64,000 nucleotides of DNA from Jiangella mangrovi. Lineage in GTDB: Bacteria > Actinomycetota > Actinomycetes > Jiangellales > Jiangellaceae. Each line of letters opens with the position of its first letter. The first letter of the stretch is position 1. The position numbers and the translations under genes were made by a program. The DNA is taken from NCBI RefSeq assembly GCF_014204975.1, contig NZ_JACHMM010000001.1, forward strand, positions 6,944,037 through 7,008,036, in the 5' to 3' direction. Below are positions 7,901 to 16,364 of the stretch, piece after piece. A model generated the notes under the pieces. It saw only the letters and a list, made by a program, of their open reading frames with translations. It was not told the origin of the DNA and did no database searches.

Positions 7901-9666
7901 AGCCGTACCACTTCACGATGAACAAGCGGATCCAGGCCACGATCTCCTCGCAGGCCTCCGCCAACAACCAGCCCGGCACGCTCGCCAAGGGCAGCCTCGG
8001 CGACATCTTCCTGCTCGACGGCACCGCTCAGGAGACGCTGGACTGGAGCGAGCTCATGCTGTCGCGGACGGCCGGCGGCCCGGGCACCCCGGATTGGAAC
8101 CGTCCGAACGACTGGCTGAACATCACCGACATCGGCACCGACGGTGACGCCGTCGTCGCGTCCGGGTCGGCGAGGATCGACAGCAACCTCAAGACGACGC
8201 TGCGCTACCGCGCCCTCGGCGACGCGCCGGTCGTCAAGATCACGCTCGAGGTCGAGAACACCGGGGCGTCGGACTTCACCGGGTACTTCCAGTACCTGCT
8301 CGACCCGGACAGCGCCCAGGACGTCGCGTACGTCCCGGGCATCGCCGGGAACGACCCCGGCTACCGCACCTCCGGCTGGACCGACAACTTCGCCTACGTC
8401 GGCTCCACCACGGTGCGGCAGGTCCCGGCGCACGGCCTGGCCTGGCTCGAGGACGAACCGTACGCGATCAGCGGCTTCGGCTACGTCACCGGCACCTGGT
8501 TCGACGCGAGCGTCGGCGCCGGGGACACCAAGGAGATCAGCTGGTACCACATCACCGACTACCCGGGTGCCGGGCACTTCTCCTCGAACATCGCCGCGTG
8601 GGCCGACCAGCTCGACCTGCTCGACGACGAGGTGGCCGACAAGTCCCGCGTGGGCGGCACGGTGACCCAGGCCGACACCACCGCCCCGGCCGCGGGCGTG
8701 CTGGTCGAGGCGCTGAACGCCGGTGGCACCGTCGTCGGCTCGGCCCGGACCGCCGCCAACGGCAGCTACCTGATGGCGCTGGACCCCGGCACGTACACGC
8801 TGCGGGTGGCGACGCTGGGCTACGCGACGGCGTCCGTCCCGGCGACGGTGACCGACGGCGGCACGGCGACGGCGAACATCGCGCTCCAGCCGGTGAGCGT
8901 CCTCGCCAGCACCGGGCGGCAGATCTCCGGCGGCACCGTCGAAGGCGGGCTGCAGGACATCGTCATGGAGAACAGCAAGCTCGCCATCACCATCTCGAAG
9001 GTGTACAACGACGGCCAGCTGCCGAACTCCACCGTCGGCAAGCCGATCGACCTCGCCGTCCGCGGCCGGGCCGACCAGCTGGACTGGCTGAACCTGCCGT
9101 ACATCGTCAACGACGAGCCGACCGGCACCGAGGCCTGGCAGAAGACGACCGTCCGGAGCTCGAACGTCGAGATCGTCCAGGCGACGGGCGACTCGGCGGT
9201 CGTGCGCACCACCGGCACGTCCTCGGAGCACCCGGGCGTGAACATCTCGACCACGTACACGATCCGCCCCGGCCAGGAGTGGGTGCAGGCGTCGACGGTG
9301 TTCACCAACAACGGGACGTCGGACCTGAACGTCTGGGTCGGCGACGCCATGGACTGGGACGGCGCCGGCCAGCGCATCGGCGTCCCCGGCCACGGGGTCA
9401 TCACGACGCCGTACGAGAGCCCCGCCGAGTACGCTCCGGCCGGGCGGTGGATCGGTGCCGCCGGCAACGACCCGCAGACGTACGGGGTCATCTACGAGGG
9501 CGACGACGAGTTCTCGGCCTACGGCAACGGGAACTGGGTCATGAGCCGGTTCCAGGTCGAGATCCCGGCCGGGCAGAGCTACACGCTCGACCGGCGGGTG
9601 GTCGCGATCGCCAACGGCGGCGCCGCCAACCCGTTCGCCGTGCTCGACCAGCTGGCCGCGGAGTGA
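4936..9666 (+). CDS. Secreted calcineurin-like metallophosphatase fused to a PQQ-type beta-propeller
   Basis: 1576-residue exoprotein. Order: signal/anchor (about 15-45); MetallophosN/SdrD-B-like beta domain (about 53-145); calcineurin-like phosphoesterase (about 158-375) with metal ligands ADPHVN (Asp163, His165), GDLTNN (Asp192), GNHEY (Asn222/His223), LAHQP and VGHEHSND; Ig-like domain (about 380-480); PQQ-like beta-propeller (about 490-875, repeats of the type GxVYWAY and LWQYEIG); carboxypeptidase-regulatory-like domain (about 880-960); an unknown beta domain; a second carboxypeptidase-like domain (about 1240-1320); and a second copy of the unknown domain. The metallophosphatase site looks complete. 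GTG start at 4936 is preceded by GGAG with 5-nt spacing; the open frame extends upstream to 3637 but overlaps the HupE-like gene in another frame and has no signal sequence. It begins 38 bp after the HupE-like stop, so co-transcription is possible. Confidence 0.88.
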   Translation: MRTLSERLSPEALGRYRRPVAATVALLVGVAVVGPVATVVAETIAANAAQVSGVVFEDKNGNGTQDAGEPGVAGVTVSDGVALLETDAEGRYELEMDVDRRLTDMVFITQPAGYVVGTDQFMTPKFYQSFGQVAAGETRSANFALTRKPGSEGSAFSFANIADPHVNPQLPEQIHEINSTSNDIPFIAVSGDLTNNATDAEFTTYKNATAGSEIPVWPAVGNHEYFSGGGTTYAARIDNYRRHVGPEWYSFDYGNRHFLVLENNGQAPFDEQLSWIRRDLEANVGDKELVVLAHQPMNVPFGSPSTYDQYGDLFEQYDAELMLVGHEHSNDVEPNSDFASSAKHIQTVSSSYTIDNAPRGFRFIHMRGDQFENPFRMYGVDKAITITSPAPGSEVGADGNRTGFPDIQVNAYDTADEVTRVRYRIDNGAWRPLKPSGELTWHSEFIGRAPAPGAHTIQVEALSEAGETWTESAQFTMTTEPLVAPVAGADWNQHHGDSGHSGVASDVVDAGLELAWSYRTPGTFLTGSPTIVDGVIYAGTRDENGDGNAALHAVDLATGEKLWEYEVPSSVVGTPAVLGDKVFVGTLRAQLFAVDRATGELVWQRDTEPGQGDFNQRAYGYYSPAVADGKVYWAYQTRYGAANRGLLVALDPEDGSEIWASAMAGSTMSDGTPAIVDGKVFVGSQDADVVLAYDAETGAQQWTSAATLGGWQDGVPSAADGRVFIGANNGIIARDAETGATLWSYRSPHASRVSSGATPSAPAIDGEVVYMGFPSGAVTALNARTGAVLWDRLLPGGGTYTGGVLSSPVVSGETVFVGANNGFFYALDSVTGQPLWQYEIGTWVGSGPAVSGNTVVAGAWDGNLYAFTPGGEAAARWARVNGTVTDAGTGAPIADARVVATNGSTSLSTTTDSQGHYVMGLAPGSYTLSTAKRAFLPTAGSTTPITVGATGTQTANLELAEVTGPTAGMSTVPPDYGSGSPRTDAVAGQPYHFTMNKRIQATISSQASANNQPGTLAKGSLGDIFLLDGTAQETLDWSELMLSRTAGGPGTPDWNRPNDWLNITDIGTDGDAVVASGSARIDSNLKTTLRYRALGDAPVVKITLEVENTGASDFTGYFQYLLDPDSAQDVAYVPGIAGNDPGYRTSGWTDNFAYVGSTTVRQVPAHGLAWLEDEPYAISGFGYVTGTWFDASVGAGDTKEISWYHITDYPGAGHFSSNIAAWADQLDLLDDEVADKSRVGGTVTQADTTAPAAGVLVEALNAGGTVVGSARTAANGSYLMALDPGTYTLRVATLGYATASVPATVTDGGTATANIALQPVSVLASTGRQISGGTVEGGLQDIVMENSKLAITISKVYNDGQLPNSTVGKPIDLAVRGRADQLDWLNLPYIVNDEPTGTEAWQKTTVRSSNVEIVQATGDSAVVRTTGTSSEHPGVNISTTYTIRPGQEWVQASTVFTNNGTSDLNVWVGDAMDWDGAGQRIGVPGHGVITTPYESPAEYAPAGRWIGAAGNDPQTYGVIYEGDDEFSAYGNGNWVMSRFQVEIPAGQSYTLDRRVVAIANGGAANPFAVLDQLAAE

Positions 9667-9695
9667 CCCTCTGACGACCCGCTAGCGCGCATCAT

Positions 9696-9735
9696 CCGTC
9701 CCCGTCATCCGGCTCCGGCCGGGTGGCGGGGACGG
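9696..9735 (+). terminator. Stem-loop terminator after the metallophosphatase gene
   Basis: CCGTCCCCG (9696-9704) pairs with CGGGGACGG (9727-9735), with a further inner stem of 6 bp. No T-run, as is usual at this GC content. It lies 30 bp after the stop codon. Confidence 0.55.
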
Positions 9736-9919
9736 CCTCGTTCCGGGTCCGATTCGCCCCTTTGATGAGAGGGTCCCAGCCCTCCGATGAGGTCTCGATG
9801 AGAACGCTCTCAACAAGGGCTCCTGCGCTGGAATTCGGCCGCTGGCCAGGACAGATTGATGCTGAGCCCGGTCGGACGGGACCGGCTCGCAGGTCCACCC
9901 GACACGAGGGAGTTCAGCC

Positions 9920-10591
9920 ATGCGTTCCAGCAAGATCAGCCTCGCCGCGGCCCTCACCGCGGCCGCCGGCCTGACCGGCGCCGGGGTCGCGCTCGCGGCG
10001 CCCGCGACGGCGGCGGTCGACTCCGTGGTCGTCCAGACCGACGACGACGGCGGAGACGACGACGGGGGTGGCGACGACGACGGTGACGACGACGGCTCGG
10101 GCGACGACGGTGGCTCGGGCGACGACGACGGCGACGACGGTCACGGTGACGACGGTGCCGGCGACGACGACGGCGGCTCCGGCGGTGACGACGACGGTGG
10201 CGACGATGACGGCAACGGCGCCGGCGGGTCCGGTGACGACGACGGTCACGGAGACGACGACGGCAACGGCGGCTCGGGTGGTGCCGGCGGTGGCGGTGGC
10301 GCCGGTGGCGGCGGCGGTGACGACGACGGCAACGGTGGCGACGACGACGGTGACGACGGCCAGGCCCCGAGCGGCGGCGTGAACACCGGCGTCAGCACCA
10401 GCGACGACGACGGCGGTGACGATGACGGTGGCGACGACGACGGCGGCCAGGCGCCCAGCGGCGGCGTCGACACCGGCTCCGGCAGCACGTCCGGCAACGA
10501 CCTCGGCTGGCTGGCGCCGGGCGCGCTGGTCGGCCTCGCCACGATCGGCGGCGCCGGTCTGGTGTGGCGTCGCTTCCGGACCGAGAGCTGA
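9920..10591 (+). CDS. Asp/Gly-rich surface protein, probable sortase substrate
   Basis: 223 residues: signal peptide (about 1-32, ending ATAA), then about 130 residues of almost pure Asp/Gly/Ser repeats (GDDDG units), two copies of QAPSGGV[N/D]TG (about 153-162 and 175-184), and a C-terminal hydrophobic helix (GWLAPGALVGLATIGGAG) with an Arg-rich tail (RRFR). The end has the shape of a cell-wall sorting signal. The next gene is a class F sortase and overlaps it, which makes the pair likely enzyme and substrate. The acidic repeat could bind Ca2+ or simply form an acidic stalk; no fold is recognised. RBS GGGAG precedes the ATG. Confidence 0.8.
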   Translation: MRSSKISLAAALTAAAGLTGAGVALAAPATAAVDSVVVQTDDDGGDDDGGGDDDGDDDGSGDDGGSGDDDGDDGHGDDGAGDDDGGSGGDDDGGDDDGNGAGGSGDDDGHGDDDGNGGSGGAGGGGGAGGGGGDDDGNGGDDDGDDGQAPSGGVNTGVSTSDDDGGDDDGGDDDGGQAPSGGVDTGSGSTSGNDLGWLAPGALVGLATIGGAGLVWRRFRTES

Positions 10592-11283
10592 ACGGGACGG
10601 CTCCCGTTCTCCGCACCCGTGGTGACCGCCGGCTCGGGCGGCCGGCGGTCACCACGGCCCTCGCCGTCCTGACGGCGACGTGCCTGCTGACGGCCGGGTG
10701 CGGCGGCGCGGACCAGCCCTCCGCCGGCTCGACCACACCGGCGGCCGAGGTGTCGCCGTCGAGCGAGCCGACGACCCCGGCACCCACCCCGACCCCCACG
10801 CCCACCCCGACCCCGACGCTCACGCAGGCCGCGGCGCCCGAACTGGCCGACCCGGTCGCCGTCGCCGTCCCGGCCGTCGGCATCGACACGAACATCGTGC
10901 CGATCGCCGTCGACGCGCAGAACGTGCTCGTCCCGCCGCCGTACGGTGACGCCGGCTGGTGGCAGGAGGGCCCGGAGCCGGGCGAGCTCGGCGCCGCGGT
11001 GATCGCCGGTCATCTCGACAGCCGCGACGGGCCGGACGTGTTCTACCGGCTCGGCGAGGTCGCGCCGGGCGACGAGATCGTCGTGACCCTGGCCGACGGC
11101 GGCACGTCGGCGTTCCGGGTGGTCGACGTCGGTCAGTACTCGCAGGACGAGTTCCCGACGGAGGCGGTGTACGGCGGACCCGACGATCGTCCGCTGCTGC
11201 GCCTGATCACCTGCGGGGGCGAGTACGACCGCGGGCTCGGCCGCTACCGCGACAACGTGGTGGTCTTCGCCGAGCCGGCCTGA
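10564..11283 (+). CDS. Class F sortase, lipoprotein-anchored
   Basis: 239 residues. N-terminal signal with lipobox LTAGC (Cys46), Pro/Thr-rich linker (about 70-86, PTPT repeats), then a sortase beta-barrel (about 97-237). Catalytic His150 lies in IAGHLDS and Cys217 in LITCGGEYD; an Arg in the following DRGLGRYR segment (223-229) is the likely third residue. The family cleaves a sorting motif and joins proteins to the envelope. The GTG start overlaps the Asp/Gly-rich gene by 28 bp; there is no better in-frame start before the signal peptide, so translation is probably coupled. Cys-anchoring of a sortase by lipid rather than by a TM helix is a prediction. Confidence 0.88.
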   Translation: MASLPDRELNGTAPVLRTRGDRRLGRPAVTTALAVLTATCLLTAGCGGADQPSAGSTTPAAEVSPSSEPTTPAPTPTPTPTPTPTLTQAAAPELADPVAVAVPAVGIDTNIVPIAVDAQNVLVPPPYGDAGWWQEGPEPGELGAAVIAGHLDSRDGPDVFYRLGEVAPGDEIVVTLADGGTSAFRVVDVGQYSQDEFPTEAVYGGPDDRPLLRLITCGGEYDRGLGRYRDNVVVFAEPA

Positions 11284-11289
11284 CCGATC

Positions 11290-11315
11290 GCCGGGCGCGC
11301 ACCGTCGCGCCCGGC
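11290..11315 (+). terminator. Perfect 10-bp stem-loop after sortase gene
   Basis: GCCGGGCGCG and CGCGCCCGGC with a 6-nt loop, starting 7 bp after the sortase stop. No T-tract. Confidence 0.6.
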
Positions 11316-11361
11316 GCTCGGCCGCTCTAGGATTGGGACAATCCACTCGGGGGAGGCCACC

Positions 11362-11823
11362 ATGCGGGTGCGCGCACTGGTCGTCCTGCTCGCTTCGACG
11401 GCTGCGGCCACCGGCTGCGGCGCCAGCGCCACCGGGCCGTCCACCAGCGACGGCGAGGCCGCCTGCGCCGCACCGTTCACCACGGTCGACGAGCCCACGG
11501 TCGCACCCGGCCAGACCGTCGAGGTCACTGCCGAGGGTCTCTGGTCCAGCTGTCGCGACCACGGCGCGAGCGCCGAGGACGGTCCCGTCGTCTACTCCGA
11601 CCCCGAGCCCACGCCGCTCACCGCACAAGTGGTGCGGTTCACCCAGGGCGGCACGGACGTCGAGCTGGCCGTCGTCGACACCGGCACAGACGCCTCGATC
11701 GAGGTCGACGTCACCATCCCGGCCGATGCCGAGCCCGGGCCGGCCGAGATCGCCGTCGGCCGTGCGGATCCGGCAGCCGTCACCGTCGGCCCCGGGGCAG
11801 CGTCGCCGCGTACATCTGGGTGA
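11362..11823 (+). CDS. Small secreted lipoprotein, unknown function
   Basis: 153 residues with a short signal and the lipobox-like ATGC (Cys19), followed by one predicted Ig-like beta-sandwich: APGQTVEVTAEGLW early and VDVTIPADAEPGPAEI near the end, the pattern of bacterial extracellular beta domains. A strong RBS (GGGGAGG) precedes the ATG. Its last 44 bp overlap the 3' end of the convergent TetR gene. No catalytic motif is seen. Confidence 0.75.
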   Translation: MRVRALVVLLASTAAATGCGASATGPSTSDGEAACAAPFTTVDEPTVAPGQTVEVTAEGLWSSCRDHGASAEDGPVVYSDPEPTPLTAQVVRFTQGGTDVELAVVDTGTDASIEVDVTIPADAEPGPAEIAVGRADPAAVTVGPGAASPRTSG

Positions 11824-12358
11824 ACCGCTCCATCGCGGCGTCCACGCCGGCGCGGTCGCCGGTGGCGAGCAGGTCGAGCAGCAGCCCGCGGGCGACGGCC
11901 AGGCCCAGCCGCGCCTGCGACCGGGCGGCCTCGGGCGCGAACCCGAGCTGCTCCAGCGGCTGAGCGAGCGCCGTCACCCAGGTGTCGACGATGCCGTCGA
12001 GCAGCGGCAGCGCGGCCGGGTCACCCTGCAGTGCGCGGCCGTAGAGCTCGAAGAAGAGCCGCTCGTGCGGCCACAGCTCGGGGTCGGCGAGCCGGGCCCA
12101 GAACCGGCGCGCCGCCTCGATGGGGTCGCCCTCGACCGCCGTCAGCTCGGCCAGAAGGTCGCGCTGCCGGTCCTCCATGGTGCGGACGACCTCGACGAAC
12201 AGCCCCTCCTTCGAGCCGAAGTGGTAGATCAGCATGCGGTGGCTGGTGCCGAGCGCCGCCGCGATCTCGCGCAGGCTCCGCTCGCCGACCCCGTTCGCCG
12301 CCACGTAGTCGACCGCCGCCCGCAGCAGCCGCTCCTTGCCGCCACCCGCCTCCGCCAT
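11780..12358 (-). CDS. TetR-family transcriptional repressor
   Basis: 192 residues. N-terminal TetR helix-turn-helix (about 8-55: LRAAVDYVAANG, LREIAAALGTSHRMLIYHFGSKEGLF) followed by a helical ligand-binding domain without a recognisable subfamily motif. It is divergent from the SRPBCC gene, and a perfect inverted repeat sits between the two start codons, so it very probably represses both genes. Its 3' end overlaps the convergent lipoprotein gene. Confidence 0.93.
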   Translation of the reverse strand: MAEAGGGKERLLRAAVDYVAANGVGERSLREIAAALGTSHRMLIYHFGSKEGLFVEVVRTMEDRQRDLLAELTAVEGDPIEAARRFWARLADPELWPHERLFFELYGRALQGDPAALPLLDGIVDTWVTALAQPLEQLGFAPEAARSQARLGLAVARGLLLDLLATGDRAGVDAAMERFTQMYAATLPRGRR

Positions 12359-12372
12359 GCTCCGATCCTAGC

Positions 12373-12388
12373 TGTACCATTTGGTACA
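12373..12388. promoter_or_regulatory. TetR operator palindrome overlapping the SRPBCC start codon
   Basis: TGTACCATTTGGTACA: 7-bp perfect arms around TT. It lies 14 bp before the TetR ATG and its last base is the A of the SRPBCC ATG (12388-12390). Repressor binding would block both start regions, and the SRPBCC mRNA may be leaderless. Confidence 0.75.
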
Positions 12389-12843
12389 TGGGTGTCCAAC
12401 GCATTGACGTCTCCGCTACCACGACGGCTCCGGCCGCCCTCGTCCACGCCCTGCTGCGCGACGGTGCCAGCTGGCCCACGTGGTCCCCCATCGGCTCCTT
12501 CGAGCTCGAGTCGCCCGGCCCCGACGGCGGCGAGTCGGTCGGAGCGGTCCGAGTGTTCCGCACCGGCCGGGTCACCAGCCGCGAGCGGATCGCCGAGGTG
12601 GTCCCGGACCGGCGGTTCAGCTACACGCTGGTGTCGGGCCTCGCCACCAAGGACTACCGCGCCGACATCGACCTCACCGAGGGCCCCGGCGGCACGACGG
12701 TGCGCTGGCACTCGTCGTTCCGCGCCAAGGTTCCCGGCCTCGGCGGGGTCTACCGCCGCTCCCTCACGTCCTTCATCCGGCAGTGCGTAGACGGCCTGGC
12801 CGCCCACGCCACCGCACAGGCGGAGGCGCACCCTCGGCCGTGA
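12388..12843 (+). CDS. SRPBCC-family protein (START-like fold)
   Basis: 151 residues with the pattern of polyketide-cyclase/SRPBCC ligand-binding proteins: an N-terminal beta strand (QRIDVSATTTAPA), WPTWSPIG helix region, a middle antiparallel sheet (RVTSRERIAEVVPDRRFSY) and a long C-terminal helix. Binds a hydrophobic small molecule or acts in its conversion. Divergent from TetR, which may sense the same ligand. There is no room for a Shine-Dalgarno after the operator, so leaderless translation is likely. Confidence 0.85.
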   Translation: MGVQRIDVSATTTAPAALVHALLRDGASWPTWSPIGSFELESPGPDGGESVGAVRVFRTGRVTSRERIAEVVPDRRFSYTLVSGLATKDYRADIDLTEGPGGTTVRWHSSFRAKVPGLGGVYRRSLTSFIRQCVDGLAAHATAQAEAHPRP

Positions 12844-12956
12844 CGTATTCCCGTCACGTCCGGTTCTCGCCACCTCCCGGACGGTGACCGCGCGCGGGGG
12901 CGGGCCCGACACTGATCCGGACCACCCGACACCGCGAGCACCCCCGGGAGTCCGTG

Positions 12957-15900
12957 ATGCGCCGCCGCCCGCCCACCGCCGCACTCCTCGCCGTCGCACT
13001 GCCCGGGGTGCTGGCGCTGTCGCCGGCCGCGGCGACGCCGGCCGCCTCCCCCGCGCCCGTCGCCCCGCCGGTACTCGCGAGCGCGCCCGTCGCCCGCACC
13101 ACGACCGCCGACCTCACGCTGCTCACCGGCCACGTGATCCGGGTCGGCCGGGCGCCGGACGGCCAGCAGTCCGCGACGGTACTGAGTGTCCCCGAGGGCG
13201 CGGACGGGAACGTGCTGACCTTCACCGACGACAGCGACCTGCACGTCGTTCCCCGCGAGGCGCTGCCGCTGCTGCACGCCGACCGGCTGGACGGCCGGCT
13301 GTTCAACGTCACGGACCTGGTCGCCGACGGGTACACCGACGCCGATCGTGACGGCATCCCGCTGCTGGTCGGCGGCTCGAACACGGCCACCTCGGCCACC
13401 GCGGCCACCGCGGCGACCGCCCGGGCGACCGCCGGCGTCAGCGGCGTCCAGGTCTTCGACAGCGCCGGCGTCACGGCCCTGACCGTCGGCAAGGACGAGG
13501 CCGCGGCGTTCTGGCAGGCGGCCATCGATGGCCCCGCCACGCTGGCCGCGGGCGGGAAGATCTGGCTCGACGGTCCCGTGCGGGCGCGGCTGGACCGCAG
13601 CGTCCCACTGGTGCGCGCGCCCGAGGCGTGGGCCCAGGGGTACGACGGCGACGGCGTCACCGTCGCGGTGCTCGACACCGGGTACGACCCCGCACACCCC
13701 GACCTCGCCGGACTGGTCGCCGAGGCGCGGAGCTTCGACGAGACGGGCTCGGCGGTCGACGGGCACGGGCACGGCACCCACGTGGCGGCCACCGTCGCGG
13801 GCAGCGGCGCGGCCTCGGACGGCACCCGCCGCGGCGTCGCGCCTGGCGCCCGGCTGCTGGTCGGCAAGGTGCTCGACGACTCCGGCCAGGGCCAGGAGTC
13901 GTGGCTGCTGGCCGGCATGCAGTGGGCCGCGCGCAGCGGTGCCGACATCGTGAACATGAGCCTCGGCGGCGGTCCGAGCGACGGCAGCGACCCGCTCAGC
14001 CAGGCCGTGAACGACCTCACCGCCGAGACCGGCGCGCTGTTCGTCGTCGCCGCCGGCAACTCGGGGCCGTCGGCCGGCACCGTCGACACCCCGGGAGCCG
14101 CCGACGCCGCGCTCACCGTCGGCAACACGACGCTCGACGACGTCGTGAACGAGGGCTCGAGCCGCGGCCCACGCCTCGGCGACCACGCCGTGAAGCCGGA
14201 GCTGGCCGCGCCGGGCACCGACATCGTCGCGGCGCGGGCGGCCGGCACCTCACTGGGCGCCCCCGTCGACGAGCACTACACCTCGGTCACGGGGACCTCG
14301 ATGGCCACGCCGCACGTCGCCGGCGCGGCCGCCATCGTGGCCCAGCGGCACCCGGACTGGACGCCCGCCCGGCTGAAGGCGGCGCTCGTCGGCCACGCCC
14401 ATCCGCTGCCGGGCGGGACGGTGTTCGACCGCGGCGCCGGGCGGCTCGACGTCGCGGCCGCGCTGGAGGCCACCGTCACCGCCGAGCCGAGCACGCTGGC
14501 GTTCGGGTTCCTATCCTGGCCGAACGAGGGCGCGGCGCCGATCGTGCGCACCGTCACCTACCGCAACGAGGGCAGTGCGGCGGCGACGCTCGACCTCGCC
14601 GTCGACGGCGGCGCCGCAGCGGTCACCGTCGAGCCGGAAGCGCTCACCGTCCCGCCTGGCGGCACCGCATCCGCCGTCGTCACCGTCGATCCCGAGCTGG
14701 TCGGACCCGGCGACCTCGGCGGCCTGCTCCTCGCCACGATGGGCGACGGCGACACCGTCCGCACCCCGTGGTCGTACGGCGAGGAGAGCGAGCACTACAC
14801 GCTCACCCTCGACGCCACCGGCCGCGACGGCGAGCGCTCGGCCGGCTGGGCGATGCTGTGGAGCGAGGCGATGGGCTTCTACTACTACGGCGTCTCGCTC
14901 GACGGGACCGGGCCCGAGCAGGTGCGGCTGCCCGCCGACGACTACATGGTCATCGGTGCGTCGACGGTGTACGAGGACGGCTACCGGGTGGTCGAGGAGA
15001 CGCTCGGCGGCGATCCCGAGCTGTCGCTGACCGCGGACACCACGCTCACGTTCGACGCCCGCGACGGCGACCCGCTCGTGTTCGACACGCCGCGCCCGTC
15101 GACGCCCGCGCAGGTGCAGCTGGGCTGGACCCGCTGGTACGAGAGCGGCGCGAGCATGGACGGCTGGGCGCACTACGACAACGGCGTGCCGAAGCTGGCG
15201 ATCGCTTCCAGCGAGCCGGTGACCGAGGGCCGGTTCGAGTTCGTGGCCGGCGGGCGGCTGACCGCCCCGGGCACGCCGGTCGAGCGGACGCCCTACCTGT
15301 ACGACCTGCTGCTGCCGACCCAGGACCGACTGCCGGCGTCCGGGACGTTCACGGTGGACTCCGGCGACCTGGCGCGCATCGACACGACGTTCGTCGGCGT
15401 CGGCTCCGAGGGGCGTGCGTCGTACGAGGTCCGCGAGGGCTTCTCGGCGCTGGCGACCAGCCGGGTCAAGGGCGTGAACATGGTCCATGCGGCCGGGCCG
15501 CGCACCGACTGGGTCTCCGCCAACGGGACCGCCTGGCAGTCGATGGTGACGCTGCCGCACGACGGCGGCCTCGAGGTCCCCGTCATGTTCGACAACCACC
15601 GCACGTACGCGCCCGGGAGCCGGCACGACACCCGCTGGTGGGGCGCGCCGTACTCGGCCGGCACCGACTCGGTCTTCTCCATCACCGATGCCTACCGCAG
15701 CGGCGACGAGCTCAACGTGCTGCTGCGCGACTACCAGGACGGCGAGGCCGACCACTGGGGCGACTCGTACCTCAACGAGGACGGGCTGGCGTCGGTCCGC
15801 AGCCGCCTCTACGCCGACGGCGTCCTGCTCGCCGACGAGCCGCGCGGCAGCCTGACCGTGAGCGGCCTGTCACCGGAGCCGGCGACGTACCGGCTCGTGC

Positions 15901-16340
15901 ACAGCGTCGCGCGCACCGGCCCGACGTGGACCAGCTCCGCGTACAGCGAGTCGGACTGGACGTTTCGCTCCGCTCACTCTCCGGCGGGCGAGTGGCCGCC
16001 GGCCGGCATCCCGCTGCTGGACGTCAACTGGACGGTGCCGACGGACGCGCAGAACGTGGCGCCCGGAGGCTCGAGGTTCACGGTGGAGCTGCACGCCCGG
16101 CACGTGCGCGACCTCCCCGCGGCCCCGATCGAGGACGTCCGCGTCTCCGTCTCCTACGACGACGGCGCCACCTGGAAGCGGGTGCCGCTCCTTCCCCGCC
16201 GCGGCGACCACTACACGGCGATCCTCGTGCACCCGGCGGCCACCCGGACCAGCGGTTGGGTCTCCCTGCGAGCGGAGGTGACCGACGCCGACGGCGCGAC
16301 GCTGAAGCAGACGACGATCCGCGCCTACGCCCTCGACTGA
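12957..16340 (+). CDS. Secreted S8 (subtilisin-like) serine protease
   Basis: 1127 residues. Signal peptide about 1-27, propeptide-like region with an Ala/Thr-rich stretch (about 145-160), S8 catalytic domain about 225-505 with the full triad Asp240 (VAVLDTGYD), His272 (GHGHGTHVA) and Ser448 (GTSMATPHVAG), plus AAGNSG for the oxyanion Asn. About 600 residues of beta-rich C-terminal domains follow, unrecognised apart from an Ig-like segment near 540-590. The length and architecture match large actinobacterial extracellular S8 proteases. ATG at 12957 preferred to the adjoining GTG at 12954. Confidence 0.93.
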   Translation: MRRRPPTAALLAVALPGVLALSPAAATPAASPAPVAPPVLASAPVARTTTADLTLLTGHVIRVGRAPDGQQSATVLSVPEGADGNVLTFTDDSDLHVVPREALPLLHADRLDGRLFNVTDLVADGYTDADRDGIPLLVGGSNTATSATAATAATARATAGVSGVQVFDSAGVTALTVGKDEAAAFWQAAIDGPATLAAGGKIWLDGPVRARLDRSVPLVRAPEAWAQGYDGDGVTVAVLDTGYDPAHPDLAGLVAEARSFDETGSAVDGHGHGTHVAATVAGSGAASDGTRRGVAPGARLLVGKVLDDSGQGQESWLLAGMQWAARSGADIVNMSLGGGPSDGSDPLSQAVNDLTAETGALFVVAAGNSGPSAGTVDTPGAADAALTVGNTTLDDVVNEGSSRGPRLGDHAVKPELAAPGTDIVAARAAGTSLGAPVDEHYTSVTGTSMATPHVAGAAAIVAQRHPDWTPARLKAALVGHAHPLPGGTVFDRGAGRLDVAAALEATVTAEPSTLAFGFLSWPNEGAAPIVRTVTYRNEGSAAATLDLAVDGGAAAVTVEPEALTVPPGGTASAVVTVDPELVGPGDLGGLLLATMGDGDTVRTPWSYGEESEHYTLTLDATGRDGERSAGWAMLWSEAMGFYYYGVSLDGTGPEQVRLPADDYMVIGASTVYEDGYRVVEETLGGDPELSLTADTTLTFDARDGDPLVFDTPRPSTPAQVQLGWTRWYESGASMDGWAHYDNGVPKLAIASSEPVTEGRFEFVAGGRLTAPGTPVERTPYLYDLLLPTQDRLPASGTFTVDSGDLARIDTTFVGVGSEGRASYEVREGFSALATSRVKGVNMVHAAGPRTDWVSANGTAWQSMVTLPHDGGLEVPVMFDNHRTYAPGSRHDTRWWGAPYSAGTDSVFSITDAYRSGDELNVLLRDYQDGEADHWGDSYLNEDGLASVRSRLYADGVLLADEPRGSLTVSGLSPEPATYRLVHSVARTGPTWTSSAYSESDWTFRSAHSPAGEWPPAGIPLLDVNWTVPTDAQNVAPGGSRFTVELHARHVRDLPAAPIEDVRVSVSYDDGATWKRVPLLPRRGDHYTAILVHPAATRTSGWVSLRAEVTDADGATLKQTTIRAYALD

Positions 16341-16364
16341 CCGGCTCCCCGGCGCGACCCGGCC

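Noticed and set aside
10040-10470. Asp/Gly-codon repeats as a tandem DNA repeat or CRISPR-like array
   Set aside because: Unit length is irregular and the repeats follow codons of a GDDDG-type protein; no constant repeat with unique spacers.
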